Source: Prorocentrum cordatum (lineage: Eukaryota; Sar; Dinophyceae; Prorocentrales; Prorocentraceae). From it: 64,000 nucleotides of DNA. The translations under genes and the position numbers were made by a program. The stretch is from the NCBI GenBank assembly GCA_963575745.1, contig CAUYUJ010021060.1, forward strand, positions 609,634-673,633, written 5' to 3'. This document shows, piece after piece, positions 47,701 to 54,960 of the stretch (within the stretch, counting starts at the first letter, position 1; each line of letters starts with the position of its first letter). The notes beneath the pieces are model-generated. The model was not told the origin of the DNA and searched no databases. It worked only from the letters and a program-made list of their open reading frames with translations.

Positions 47701-48763
47701 TACCGAATGTCGTGCCGTTCTTGGAGCCGTCTCGTGGCGTCGGGCTGGTCGATCTTGGTGTGACAGACGAGGCTCGCGATACGGCGGCTGTGACTTCAGC
47801 GATGGCGGCGGTGGTGGCGGTGGTGACGTCGGCGACTGCGGCGGCAACAGCTGCGGCGTAGTGTTCCTGTAGCAGCGGATGTCGGAGTGCGTGCACCTGC
47901 TGGTCGTCGTGTTCGTCGGCGAGCGTGCACGGCATTTTGTGTGTGGCCTCGTCCTTCGGCTTCCTGCTCGGTTGGCAACAGCGGAGGCACCAGTGGGCAG
48001 TGGATGAGTCCAGGGCCCGCGCACATATGCGGGCGCCTACGTGTCCGACAGCTCCCTGGGCAAGGAGTTTGGCACCGACGAGTAGAAGACCACACACAAC
48101 TCCACCCGTGGCTATGGCCCCTAGCTTGCCGCTGGCCCATTTAAGGACGCCCCCGAAGCCGCTCCCGACTGCAGTGGCTCCGCCCGAGACACCATCTCTG
48201 AGTTTGTCGCTGGTCCATTTGAGAGTGGCCCTCAATGTGGACGTGACATAGTATGTCGTTTTGCGTCGGAATATAGTGGACACCGATGGGCCTGGTGCGG
48301 TCGCTTGGCGTCGTCGTCGTTGTCGGTAGCTGGGGTCTCGGCTCGGGGTCGGCAAGTATCCATCGATCTGGTCCTTGTACGGCATTGCTATCGCGATGGC
48401 GTACGTGGCCACCAGGAGGCAGATGAGGCAGCCACAATGTCGTGATGCCGCTGAGCTGTGCTGGGGCTCGTGGGGACCGCTGGCATCTGGGTGTTCATCA
48501 TCGATGGGGTCGTTGTCGATGTCGGCCTGCCAGTGGTCGATGGCACTGGGGTTGGAGTCAGTCACGTTGTCACCTCCTGCGGTCTGGGGATGTCCAGGTC
48601 TAGCCAGTGGTGCAGCGGGGCTGAAGCCGCCACTGCACGGCCTGGCATGAGCTGGCGAAGCAGTGGAATGGCTAGTCACATCAGCGGCAGTGACGCCTTC
48701 AGCGTCGTTAGGCCGCGCAGAAGGGTCGGCCTGATCTGAGGTGTGGGGCGCACTGCGTTGCAC
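41726..48763 (-). CDS. ORF2 main frame, copy C: membrane, ART-like, Cys cluster, Ub-like and EEP domains
   Basis: 2,345 uninterrupted codons showing that the middle of ORF2 is one polyprotein. In this numbering: membrane-like helices 110-129 and 214-238; Ala/Thr helix ~298-331; ART-like module ~490-660 with H544, Y581 and candidate E635; a conserved module ~860-1020 of unknown fold; Cys cluster with C1033/C1036, C1041/C1044, C1060/C1063 and further Cys to ~1100; ubiquitin-like segment ~1232-1298; disordered linker to ~1800; EEP endonuclease ~1957-2225 with N1965, E1992, D2142, D2195, H2221. The ATG at 48763 is internal: one C is missing near 48760 relative to A, and the true N-terminus is in the 419-codon frame upstream. 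The last ~30 codons follow a lost G near 41818 and are out of frame. Confidence 0.85.
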   Translation of the reverse strand: MQRSAPHTSDQADPSARPNDAEGVTAADVTSHSTASPAHARPCSGGFSPAAPLARPGHPQTAGGDNVTDSNPSAIDHWQADIDNDPIDDEHPDASGPHEPQHSSAASRHCGCLICLLVATYAIAIAMPYKDQIDGYLPTPSRDPSYRQRRRRQATAPGPSVSTIFRRKTTYYVTSTLRATLKWTSDKLRDGVSGGATAVGSGFGGVLKWASGKLGAIATGGVVCGLLLVGAKLLAQGAVGHVGARICARALDSSTAHWCLRCCQPSRKPKDEATHKMPCTLADEHDDQQVHALRHPLLQEHYAAAVAAAVADVTTATTAAIAEVTAAVSRASSVTPRSTSPTPRDGSKNGTTFGNLPTNEDATAHGSDTEPRETRERTHGSPWSIFRHADARGSSPDADTQPPRRRARYASPDRPQAPSGPGTPYTALKPPTRNSRNTIQRDPAVPEPPKSILNALYQNGFALGNSGVSTEDIKDALRLHDHPRFTHDPTLQVLGPWTDIMQRPPNRLTWVLEDSGGNSGETIFPYLTWDLRQPTTDAPTVFWHGTRGDLAARLAACGGHLLPGPRRETKGRTGTNVGRTYVSVHPSLAAWYAIPPHPPYSLEDDTLAWGPIALWMCEATQPPRGENRHNYVKGEAHGARLIYPRVLSLLIRMDWCAPTEAASRCRALPHAYGMGDCAHALHIAGYDHPDLREAAEAHDQEASTRRRSTIAAAWPPPQALYSPEAARAWAKQHYDTEAATRDDPNQPRPRVSLHILQLDPKPLIDLVYTGLQAVPVRGQPDAHGSRPSGSSPGAASDPPRTHKSGTALAHSPDPSSTSSGVDERRTPSLISAAAALARGRARARRSASRSSRQSDGNSTSDNSGIETWEHIVTEEEPTAYHVLAYHVRDVRSRVNAPGIEVWLDPGDHHDGAYLPWGTTVMGYRVIDPTVDGRDGWVILHHDHGDTTTKLWAPTQVHVKGDDSWRTVMVPADMGPQWIRCHAEDARLPAEVVRTTGQSWFADVWPLWDRPRPHPDDPGTNEHALPPLPGRWSCLQCRFQCCQYCAARRNTQLGTSGQPTCPDCGRSGLRTLMDWSTDYSCNSWTCAYSTNKRDSDTCCLSSRCPHPPRPHNQLDVRATGMPPHILARQFGNAPALHDLKEPPRAPSGPGGEPPQPGQVGYQGQWYLPPQPRRVPRQGLPDGTTRPPGFTGTGMPEEPSPDQPLWREGYVLFSPHQALKEELTFNKTVRRPFSLAITNMYRDRVTVRTVCELIAERTHMTRTRWRDVVLYWDAEGGPGPQALDYDMRLCDAMVSRATTEAELNHDRSNRGSFCLYGPAHQRAINITAISEPQNIDYTEHVRRYSPVGGTYPDHAFEHVYRGWQRPDVPTILPDTRPLSRADWQRHQQHQQRIQQRDQRDAGQQGTPRYRSPARVPTGGNTAYDGVAAYHRGPIGARPAAAGAAASSYGQAPNARVHPAAIGYSRAPLHALRATSPVPGSTRAWGLYSGRHEGPSSNQPAVITPAASAQGAATNRGRAGRPEGWRDANVRAWQPRQHTPPPNVAAALRPAQAKPAPPVRERQPLTPLVLTRIQAHRSASPRHSEGSAHHVSPRPDAADPDQATATAEGGTSASRQPSPSPCAAPIRSPSRADSERANAQATSPRDRHTGGRVPRSRTCSRHSSRKAPGSSTSSPPRETQADGRPPEVVPRFGASVIDPSQVDLEPTPSTDHEPQLPTRVIVPIDEAPTFDPFKNKYRVKNLVAGFGGGSPLSPQSRGGAPATSAAAAAAAAPRGISPVRNVGLTAAGMDEAQRQASDRAAGAVPPDAAHQDTDGAGVSPQKGPAVARAQYMRVRCAAAAPGRRRCLVFVFVFGRMDRGVASLSHCCRLTSPPLVPYSTGVRRNVRDIFTNIYEPPLAQCRPCPAYMDGLTAASAPIKLAHSNAMSSYCGQASYWGEGQADLHRAGRANPSSTDGDGPGRSIHLVSLNITSLSANWPTITALGVDHNAAVIALQETRHAKPTRQAIATSAANPLHGGYHASLGPDLDLARAQRRAAHGGTDHTVVGNTGASGGVAILSKDAIVDSTVDDNAPCIAALKAKKRWHEVFLPLCTQHRRRRRRNNHGPAGIYIASLYGIAGGGSTALFRLADCAAARVGSAPYFICMDANTNIDDNPHLLHMLQHGWFNVAEGTPDHTMHTYGNIPDWDRVTKCPRTSRIDYIIANPAARSLVTDFCYLRDLPAKSHVGLQVTLDLSRLDHTARRLLAPTPYPPDDGAHEGHELQALGTPIAGRYQDRMEQADARDDVERMFTLANEASHEYHLTRLRDLPPPPPHHPKKKPPPCTGSRLRSRIDRLSPARSPPTELPRFT
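43025..43041 (-). repeat. bulged hairpin C6
   Basis: Same as A6: inner GGC/GCC, loop TGAA (43031-43034), bulged G43038, outer CGG/CCG. Confidence 0.7.
44240..44262 (-). repeat. bulged hairpin C7
   Basis: Same as A7: outer CCCCTG/CAGGGG, loop TGAA, bulged G44256. Confidence 0.85.
45313..45343 (-). repeat. bulged hairpin C8
   Basis: Same as A8: inner GCC/GGC, loop TGAA, bulged G45333, 10-pair outer stem with wobbles. Confidence 0.85.
46383..46407 (-). repeat. bulged hairpin C9
   Basis: Same as A9: loop TGGA, outer GCCCCAG/CTGGGGC. Confidence 0.85.
47499..47519 (-). repeat. bulged hairpin C10
   Basis: Same as A10: inner GCC/GGC, loop TGAA, outer CCAGG/CCTGG. Confidence 0.8.
48610..48638 (-). 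repeat. bulged hairpin C11
   Basis: Same as A11: 9-position outer stem with one C-A mismatch. Confidence 0.85.
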
Positions 48764-49935
48764 GGGGCGAGCCCAGAGTGAGGCTCACTGTCGCGGTCAC
48801 GCTGAGCCGAGTCGCCTGATGGTATCGTGCCGTCTCGATCCTGGATATCGATGTCGTCCTGGCTATCCTCCGACGCGTGGAACGAGTCCATGGATGTATT
48901 GCCGATATCGCTGGCCGCGATGTGCTGGAGCAGCCATGATACGGGATCTTCTGCGGCCTGATCGGTGCCGTCCGTCGGCGCCGCAGCGAGCTCCGCCTCG
49001 ACGAGCGGCAGCATGTCTGGCGGTTGGTGCAGGATAACATCAGCGAGGTACGCCATGGCGTCATGGTCGGGTGGAGGGAGACCTCTTGGCAGCAGAGCAT
49101 GGGCCCGTGAGAGGTATGGCGGCAAAGGTGCCATGAAAGCCTCAGGGCCAACGAGCGTGGCACGAGCGCCCTGGTACTCCAGAAGGAGGCCGAAATAGCG
49201 GGTGGCGTACTCGCGGCTGCTCTGGATCCGAGTGAGGTTGCGGTTGATGCGCTGCCTGTCGGGGCCCGCTCTGTGCCAGATGTCCTCGCACATGTCGACC
49301 GCGGTGCGATGACGCAGGGCGTCGGTGGTGTCCTCGGACGCCTCAAGGAAGAGGTGATCGTACTGTGGCAGATGGAGCGTCGCCAGGATGTACGGGACGC
49401 AGTCCTCGAGCCATGCCCAGAACATGTCCTGGTTATCCTCACCTGGTGCCCACGCCGCAGCACACGGTATGAGCCGGGCGCGGATCATCATCAGGTGCCA
49501 GAAAGCAGGGTCTTCCTCGGGTTCGCCCCTATCTCGCATGGGAGTGGTGGGACCCGTAGGGCAATAGCGGGGCACAGCAGCGGGGCTGAAGCCGCCACTG
49601 TGTGCCTGGCCAATACTGCACGGACTCGCGGCAGCGGTGCCGTTGACGATCGGGTCCAAGATGGTGCAGTGATCGTACTTGTAGATGCTGTCATCGTAGA
49701 GGTAGAAAAGGGACGCACGTTCGACGTGCTGCAGAAGAAACCCACCTCCATGCTGGGGCGCACCGCCTGAAGACGGGTGTGCTCCAGCGAGCGAGGGGAG
49801 GGCCAGGCTGAAAGCAAAGCGCCACATGATGGCGAGGCCTGGCAGGCGGCGCGAGCGATGAGCCAAAAGCTGCATGTCAGCACGCATCTTTAGGTACCCC
49901 TGCATGCTCATGTACATTGCAACAAACACACCCAC
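48676..49935 (-). CDS. ORF2 N-terminus, copy C
   Basis: 419 codons from the presumed ORF2 ATG at 49935, 153 nt after the ORF1 stop. The first ~370 match copy A: hydrophobic stretch ~33-51, FYLYDDSIYKYDH, EDPAFWHLMMIRARL, Arg-rich helix, Asp-rich stretch. After the single-base deletion near 48760 the frame runs into unrelated sequence, so the last ~30 codons are an artefact of that indel. It belongs with the 2,345-codon frame as one ORF2. No known family recognised for this N-terminal part. Confidence 0.8.
   Translation of the reverse strand: MGVFVAMYMSMQGYLKMRADMQLLAHRSRRLPGLAIMWRFAFSLALPSLAGAHPSSGGAPQHGGGFLLQHVERASLFYLYDDSIYKYDHCTILDPIVNGTAAASPCSIGQAHSGGFSPAAVPRYCPTGPTTPMRDRGEPEEDPAFWHLMMIRARLIPCAAAWAPGEDNQDMFWAWLEDCVPYILATLHLPQYDHLFLEASEDTTDALRHRTAVDMCEDIWHRAGPDRQRINRNLTRIQSSREYATRYFGLLLEYQGARATLVGPEAFMAPLPPYLSRAHALLPRGLPPPDHDAMAYLADVILHQPPDMLPLVEAELAAAPTDGTDQAAEDPVSWLLQHIAASDIGNTSMDSFHASEDSQDDIDIQDRDGTIPSGDSAQRDRDSEPHSGLAPCNAVRPTPQIRPTLLRGLTTLKASLPLM
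49577..49601 (-). repeat. bulged hairpin C12
   Basis: Same as A12: loop TGAA, bulged G49594, 7-position outer stem. Confidence 0.8.
49758..49782 (-). repeat. bulged hairpin C13
   Basis: Same as A13: inner GCC/GAC, loop TGAA, bulged G49775, outer GCGCACC/GGTGTGC. Confidence 0.8.
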
Positions 49936-50088
49936 AGCAAGATGACAGGTGTCCCTACACCAGGTAGCTTGCTCGTGCTGCTGCCAAAAATGACATGATA
50001 TAGCAAGGAGGAGGTACGACGAGAAGTGAGAAGGGATGCCTCTGAAGGCGCTTCCTCGGAGGGCTGAGGCGGGCCCTCTGAGGCACCT

Positions 50089-52656
50089 TCAATAGGGTTC
50101 CTGTGTGGCCCGCCCTTTGTCTTTGCCTTTGTCAGCCCCTGGGGGCCCCGTCCCTGGGGTGACCTGGCCTGGCTGGTCGATCCACCCGCAGACAGCCACG
50201 GGATCGGCAACTGGTGCAGCTTCCTCCTTTTTGGTATCGAGGGTGGCCACCTGGGGCAGGTGGATGGTACCCCCCGTGAGGTGCCCGAGGAGGGCCTGGA
50301 TGTCGCCGCGCAGTGCAGCAGCTTCGGTAGTTGCCGTCTGTTGCTGAGTGACGACGGTGGCAAGCCCTCGTTCCAAGCCTGTAACGTGCTCCGTGAGTGT
50401 GGCCTGGGATGAGAGAACGCCCGCAAGCTGGACCTGCATGTTGTCCACCGTGTTGGCAAGCAGCTCGTGCTGTTGTTCCATGTGTTGGATGCGGGTCGTA
50501 GCGGCATCTGACAGTTTAGGGGCCGTAGCGAAGCGTTCGCCGAGGGTGTTCGGTTCGCGCGATGCCACGCTGAATTCATCCTCTGATGAGAGGATCTCGA
50601 CGTCGCCTGGTACCTCGGCGGCTGCGTCAGCGTGCCCTTCCGTGTGGCCCCCACCTTCGGCCGCCCCCGTGCCAGGTTGCGGGTCATGCCCGTCCCCACC
50701 TGGTCCTTGGACGGCCGTCTGCTCGGCAGCTCCATCCGTGCCGTGCGGGGGTGCAGAGGAGCTGCGGCCTGGAGCGCCGTGTGATCTTGCGTGCGGCGTG
50801 GCGTCGCGTTTCCCGCTGGAGGATCGGTGGCGCTTGGCTAAAGGCTCCTCCTTGGGGATCGGGAGCGGTGCGACGCCCTTGCCTTTGGGCGTGGCAGTCA
50901 TGAGGTCGTGGAGGTAGGGGCTCTGGGCCGCTTTGGTTAGGAGTGTGCCCGTGGCGGGGCTGAAGCCGCCACCACGGGCGGGCGGCGTCACAGGCTCTGT
51001 GATAGTGGTAGGGGTGACAATGGTAACGTTGTCCCTCTTCGGCACGACCTCAGCCAACGGGGCCTCGGTGATGCTCCACGGGATGGGGCACCCTGCGACC
51101 TGTACCGTATATGTGGGTGGGGGACGATGAGCGCGCACTAAGGCAAACTGCGCCGAAGTGGCTGGGTCCCAGGCGGTGTGGTAGACCTCACAGTCCCATT
51201 TGACGGACGGGCCCGTGAGAGTCTTGGCAAGCTGAGTCAGCGTGGCATGGCGTGCCGCAATGCCCGTGATGCGGTATCGCGTCTTGGCGAGAGTGGCTTC
51301 GCAGCCACGGATGCTGACGGCAGCGGCCTTGGCGGCGTCTGACCCACGTGCAACACGGATCCCCAATAAGCCTGACTTGCCGTGCCTGACGACTCCTAGG
51401 GCTTTGAAGTCCACCGACTTCTGAAACGCCTCTGCCATCGTGATGGGCTGGTCCTCGGGGAACCACACGGTCTGGTACTTGTCTGCCGTGGGCTCGTCCG
51501 CACCTACGTTGCTGAGGTCGTAGGTGGCGCCGAGTTGCCCCGAACCCGCCAAGACCTTGTCAACTGCTTGAAGACTGACGCCGAAAGTGGCAGCCAGGGA
51601 CCTTTTTCCGACGCCAGATCCGTACCTGCCTAGACTTTTGCAGGGTTCGAGGATAGTGACGGCTTTAAAGTTGCCGTGGAAAAGGGCCTTGAAGGTGTCC
51701 TGCAGCTGACTGTCGAGCTCCTGGCGGCGAGCGTCTTTCTTAGACTCCCTGTGCTTTTGGTTTTGGCGCGCCTTGTCCTGTGGAGCGGAATCCCCTCGGA
51801 AAGGACCCTTGGCGCGTGGACCACCGTTCACGGGGGCGCCTCCCGAAAACTGATCCTCGAAGGCCTGATGCATGGAGGGGACTGCGGCGATGGCTTCGGT
51901 TTCATGTATGGTCACCCGAATCCAGCATACGTGGTCGGCAGGATCAATGGTGGCGACGGCTACTTTTTCCGTGCAGGCGACTTCCTTGGTGCCCAGCTGG
52001 TACACGGTCACGGGGACGTGCGTGTGAACCACATTGGGCGCCTTGGGGTGGCGCTTCAGCACGGGGACGGCGAGCTCGGTGCCGACGTAGTTGTCGTTTT
52101 TTGGGCCCATGACAGCGATCGCGAGCTGACCCGTGGTACGCTTACCCTGCTCGAGATGGTGCTGCAGCAGCCGCTCGCCACTCTCGTAGTCGTGGAGGCT
52201 GATGCTGGGCTTGTACGTCTTGCCGTCGTCGAGTGATGTGGGTTCGGCCAGGACTGGGACCTTCCAGAAGGCCGGGTCCAAGGCAATAAATTTGGCGTCC
52301 GCAGCCTGAAGACGTGCGGACGCAGCTGGTGGATAGGATGTGTCACCACCATTGCGCTTAGGCTTGCTGCGCTGGTGGTGATCCAGCGTGTAGCTGATCT
52401 GGTTGGCGGCACACATGCGAATCAAGGCACTGCCGAGCTTCTTGGTGTTGGTCTTGTGCATGTCGTACGTGGCCTGCAGCTCGTCCGCGTTCAGCTCGGC
52501 GAGCCCGTTGTATGCGGCTGTGGGGCGGTCAGACCCCGCTTGCTTGAAGGCTGCAATGCAGTCCTGTTTGCGTTGGAGGAGGGATCCTTCAGCTGCAGGA
52601 CGTGAGCTCGGCGGCTGCTTGGAAGAGCGACGGCGCTCCGGCTTGGCGGGGGCCAT
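50089..52656 (-). CDS. ORF1 of copy C, intact (855 aa)
   Basis: The only intact ORF1 in the window; presumed RNA-binding or assembly protein of the ribonucleoprotein, by position in a two-ORF LINE. The N-terminus is basic (PERRRSSKQ). Residues ~20-330 and ~370-560 are globular-looking and Lys-rich, with no family I can name; no CCHC zinc knuckle or clear RRM signature is visible. Basic KRHRSSSGKR around 610-620 could be a nuclear signal. D685-VEILSSEDEF resembles a SUMO-interacting motif (hydrophobic V-x-I-L followed by Ser/acidic). Residues ~712-795 form a heptad-rich coiled coil (RIQHMEQQHELLANTVDNM), as expected for ORF1 multimers. The Gly/Pro/Lys tail ends in RATQEPY. The start is the ATG at 52656, 116 nt inside the element edge; copy B conserves the frame. 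Confidence 0.85.
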   Translation of the reverse strand: MAPAKPERRRSSKQPPSSRPAAEGSLLQRKQDCIAAFKQAGSDRPTAAYNGLAELNADELQATYDMHKTNTKKLGSALIRMCAANQISYTLDHHQRSKPKRNGGDTSYPPAASARLQAADAKFIALDPAFWKVPVLAEPTSLDDGKTYKPSISLHDYESGERLLQHHLEQGKRTTGQLAIAVMGPKNDNYVGTELAVPVLKRHPKAPNVVHTHVPVTVYQLGTKEVACTEKVAVATIDPADHVCWIRVTIHETEAIAAVPSMHQAFEDQFSGGAPVNGGPRAKGPFRGDSAPQDKARQNQKHRESKKDARRQELDSQLQDTFKALFHGNFKAVTILEPCKSLGRYGSGVGKRSLAATFGVSLQAVDKVLAGSGQLGATYDLSNVGADEPTADKYQTVWFPEDQPITMAEAFQKSVDFKALGVVRHGKSGLLGIRVARGSDAAKAAAVSIRGCEATLAKTRYRITGIAARHATLTQLAKTLTGPSVKWDCEVYHTAWDPATSAQFALVRAHRPPPTYTVQVAGCPIPWSITEAPLAEVVPKRDNVTIVTPTTITEPVTPPARGGGFSPATGTLLTKAAQSPYLHDLMTATPKGKGVAPLPIPKEEPLAKRHRSSSGKRDATPHARSHGAPGRSSSAPPHGTDGAAEQTAVQGPGGDGHDPQPGTGAAEGGGHTEGHADAAAEVPGDVEILSSEDEFSVASREPNTLGERFATAPKLSDAATTRIQHMEQQHELLANTVDNMQVQLAGVLSSQATLTEHVTGLERGLATVVTQQQTATTEAAALRGDIQALLGHLTGGTIHLPQVATLDTKKEEAAPVADPVAVCGWIDQPGQVTPGTGPPGADKGKDKGRATQEPY
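50947..50979 (-). repeat. bulged hairpin C15
   Basis: Same as A15: 11-position outer stem with 10 pairs, loop TGAA (50961-50964), bulged G50968. Confidence 0.9.
52296..52322 (-). repeat. bulged hairpin C16
   Basis: Same as A16: inner GCC/GAC, loop TGAA, bulged G52314, outer CGTCCGCA/TGCGGACG perfect. The equivalent in copy B begins exactly where the gap starts. Confidence 0.85.
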
Positions 52657-52772
52657 TGCGGCGGGCGCTCTGGTGGGAGGGAAGAGGTGACGCGAATCAG
52701 TAGGGTCCTGCTGGGACCCCTCCGGTCTCGCGAGGCCTGGGAGACTGGCTCCGAGGCGGGGCGCTTCGCGTC
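52657..52772 (-). other. 5' leader of element C
   Basis: 116 nt identical or nearly identical to 23951-24066. It contains a GGGTCC/GGACCC stem (52703-52708, 52714-52719) with loop TGCTG, against TGCAG in A. It directly abuts (GA)n. Confidence 0.7.
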
Positions 52773-52940
<168 letters not shown>

Positions 52941-52945
<5 letters not shown>

Positions 52946-53634
52946 AGAGTCCCGAGCGATTGAGCAATCAGAGACGAACGCGTGTAACTTGTTAGGGAAC
53001 TGGCGAGATGGAGGATGCAACCAGCGATCGGGGAGATGGCGGTGAATGGGGGCGCCGAGGACCTGGCGCGGGACGGGCTGGGTTCCGCATTATCTCATCT
53101 CTGGCAGGGATGACGACGAACCCCTAAGTGGTGGGGGGGGCGGGGGCGAGGGCGAGGAGATGCAGCGATGCTGGCTTGAAGTCGGAGGGGAAAAGGGGGC
53201 CTGGCGACGAGAACATGCGAGGACACAAACCCGATCAGGTGGGCGAATCACACGGTGACATGAATTCCGATGGGGCGCGCGCCGGGTTGGATGGGTTGCG
53301 ACGCCGATGCAGCGGGGTGGTGGTTGCCCAGTGCTGATTTGGATATCGACGAATCCCTGATATCAATGGGGTGGCACGGTTGTGTTGCGAAGGCCATCGA
53401 CACGTGCAGTCGCATTTTTCTGAGACTTAATCCTCGCGCCATGGTGGGCCATGGGTTCAACCGCGAGCGATGGGTGCAGGGGCCCGTGTGGTTTCAAGTG
53501 CGCGGCGATGCTAGCAGACGCCAAGACAACCGCCAAGAGCAAAACAGCCTTATTGGCAATCGCTTGTCCAGCGAGTGCAGCCTCCAGCGGGCCGCAAGCC
53601 TTCATTTCATTTCTCAAGATCTGTGACGAAATAG
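52941..53634. other. unrecognised flank right of the array
   Basis: No recognisable gene. Open frames are short and overlap on both strands. It may be more of the decayed element that becomes recognisable at ~53.64 kb. Confidence 0.45.
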
Positions 53635-54060
53635 ATGCGGGACATCTCTGGCCATGGGATTAAGCGCCTCAGGTTCGCGCTGAAATTATGCGAGAATCAA
53701 AGAAGGAATTGTTTATTTGTTTTCTTAGAACACCCTGCGAGGGCCTCTAATTGGACCGCGTCGCCTCTGAAGAGACTGTTTAAACGCGAAGGTGTGCAGA
53801 CGTGCGATGGCGACCCATGCCGTCGCGACCGGAGGCGAGGGGGGGGGCGCTCGCAGAAATCCCTGCGCTGTTTGAAACTACGAAACTAGCAGACCATGCA
53901 TCGGAAATGGCCCTCAGGTCGAGGCGTCGAGGTCAGAATCGAAGCACTGAGTCATCTAGGGGAAACAGAACGAGGAGATCGCAGGTATGCCCTGACCGAT
54001 TATGGCGAGCTGTGCTCGAAGGTCTGGTTAAACAGATGATTGCCGACGACCGATCAGGGT
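53635..54060 (+). pseudogene. Ty1/copia-like pol relic, region upstream of RT
   Basis: The frame from 53635 reads RLRFALKLCENQRRN ... FLEHPARASNWTASPLKRL ... GVQTCDGDPC. This resembles, from memory, the FEHP..ASSW stretch found between integrase and reverse transcriptase in dinoflagellate copia-type polyproteins. About 100 nt further, in another frame, QVCPDRLWRAVLEGL fits the segment that follows in those proteins. The frame changes and missing residues show decay. The assignment rests on remembered family character, not a search. Confidence 0.5.
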
Positions 54061-54960
54061 GCTACTATAGATTTTGTGGCCCAGATGTAAATTGGATGGG
54101 GCCGGGCGGAAGAGTGGAAATCAATGATGCCCGGTGCGCGCTCGTCTTGTTCTCCCAGGCAGCCCAGGGCAAACGTGGAGTTCGCGTCTGCGCGGAGTTA
54201 TTTAGGGCCGAGACGCCGGCCGCGCACTCGAGGATAGGGCGGGGTCCCTGATATTTAGGGAAAGGGGCAGAAGTGCAAGTGCAGTGGAGGTGCGTGCAAT
54301 GTCGGCGCCAGGTTCAGCTACTGGCTTACTTGGGATATCCAGCCGCGTCCGTGGATTTGCGGGGCGTGCCGACACCGAGGCTGGCTGATATTTCCATGGG
54401 CATGCGTGGCATGTTGGAATTTTGCTGAGGTGCTGGCACATGCCAAGGATGACCTATGTGGGGTTCATCGCGAAGACGGTGAAGTACGGGCATGGGGTGA
54501 TGTCTCGGGAATCGAGTTCGATCCATAACTCACATCATATACTCAACAGGAGGAGGTGGATCAACTTGGGAAGCGCGAGGTGAATGAGAAAATATGGGGG
54601 GGGGGGCTGCCGTGCCGTTGCTGGCAGAGCCCCCATAGGTGCGGGGTGGGTCGATGCCGAGGAGGGCGACGTGTCCAATCCTGAGTGCCGATCCCTGCTG
54701 GTGGCCCAGCGCGTTATATTCAGTTCTTCAGAAGGGGCATTTCTGCAGCCCTCTCTCCACAGGAGGCGCAGCAACCGTTGGTCTCCATGGCTCTTGTCGA
54801 TGGAATGGGTCATTGCCGAGGGGGGCGCGAGAGAGGGCGCGAGCGGAAGTTTAAATGTGTTAGGCGGAGATGCTCTTGCATCGAGGCAGAACGGGCGCCG
54901 TCGCCAGGTTGCCCGAATGAGATCGCGAACCAGGCGCGCGTGGAAGACTTGTAAAATCAA
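54061..54960 (+). other. poorly preserved interval of the copia relic
   Basis: The RT core would be expected here if the flanking pieces belong to one element, but I cannot see RT motifs in any frame. The interval is either too decayed or rearranged. A G-run lies near 54598-54607. Confidence 0.35.

Larger units (their letters stand above)
41501..52772 (-). mobile_element. giant non-LTR retrotransposon, copy C (3' part missing in gap)
   Basis: 5' two-thirds of the element: leader 52772-52657, intact ORF1 52656-50089, intercistronic 50088-49936, ORF2 from 49935 to the gap. Nearly identical to copy A over the shared region. Only three frame disruptions are seen, near 48760, 41818 and 41611, the last two close to the gap. 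The 5' boundary is direct (GA)n. Confidence 0.9.
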
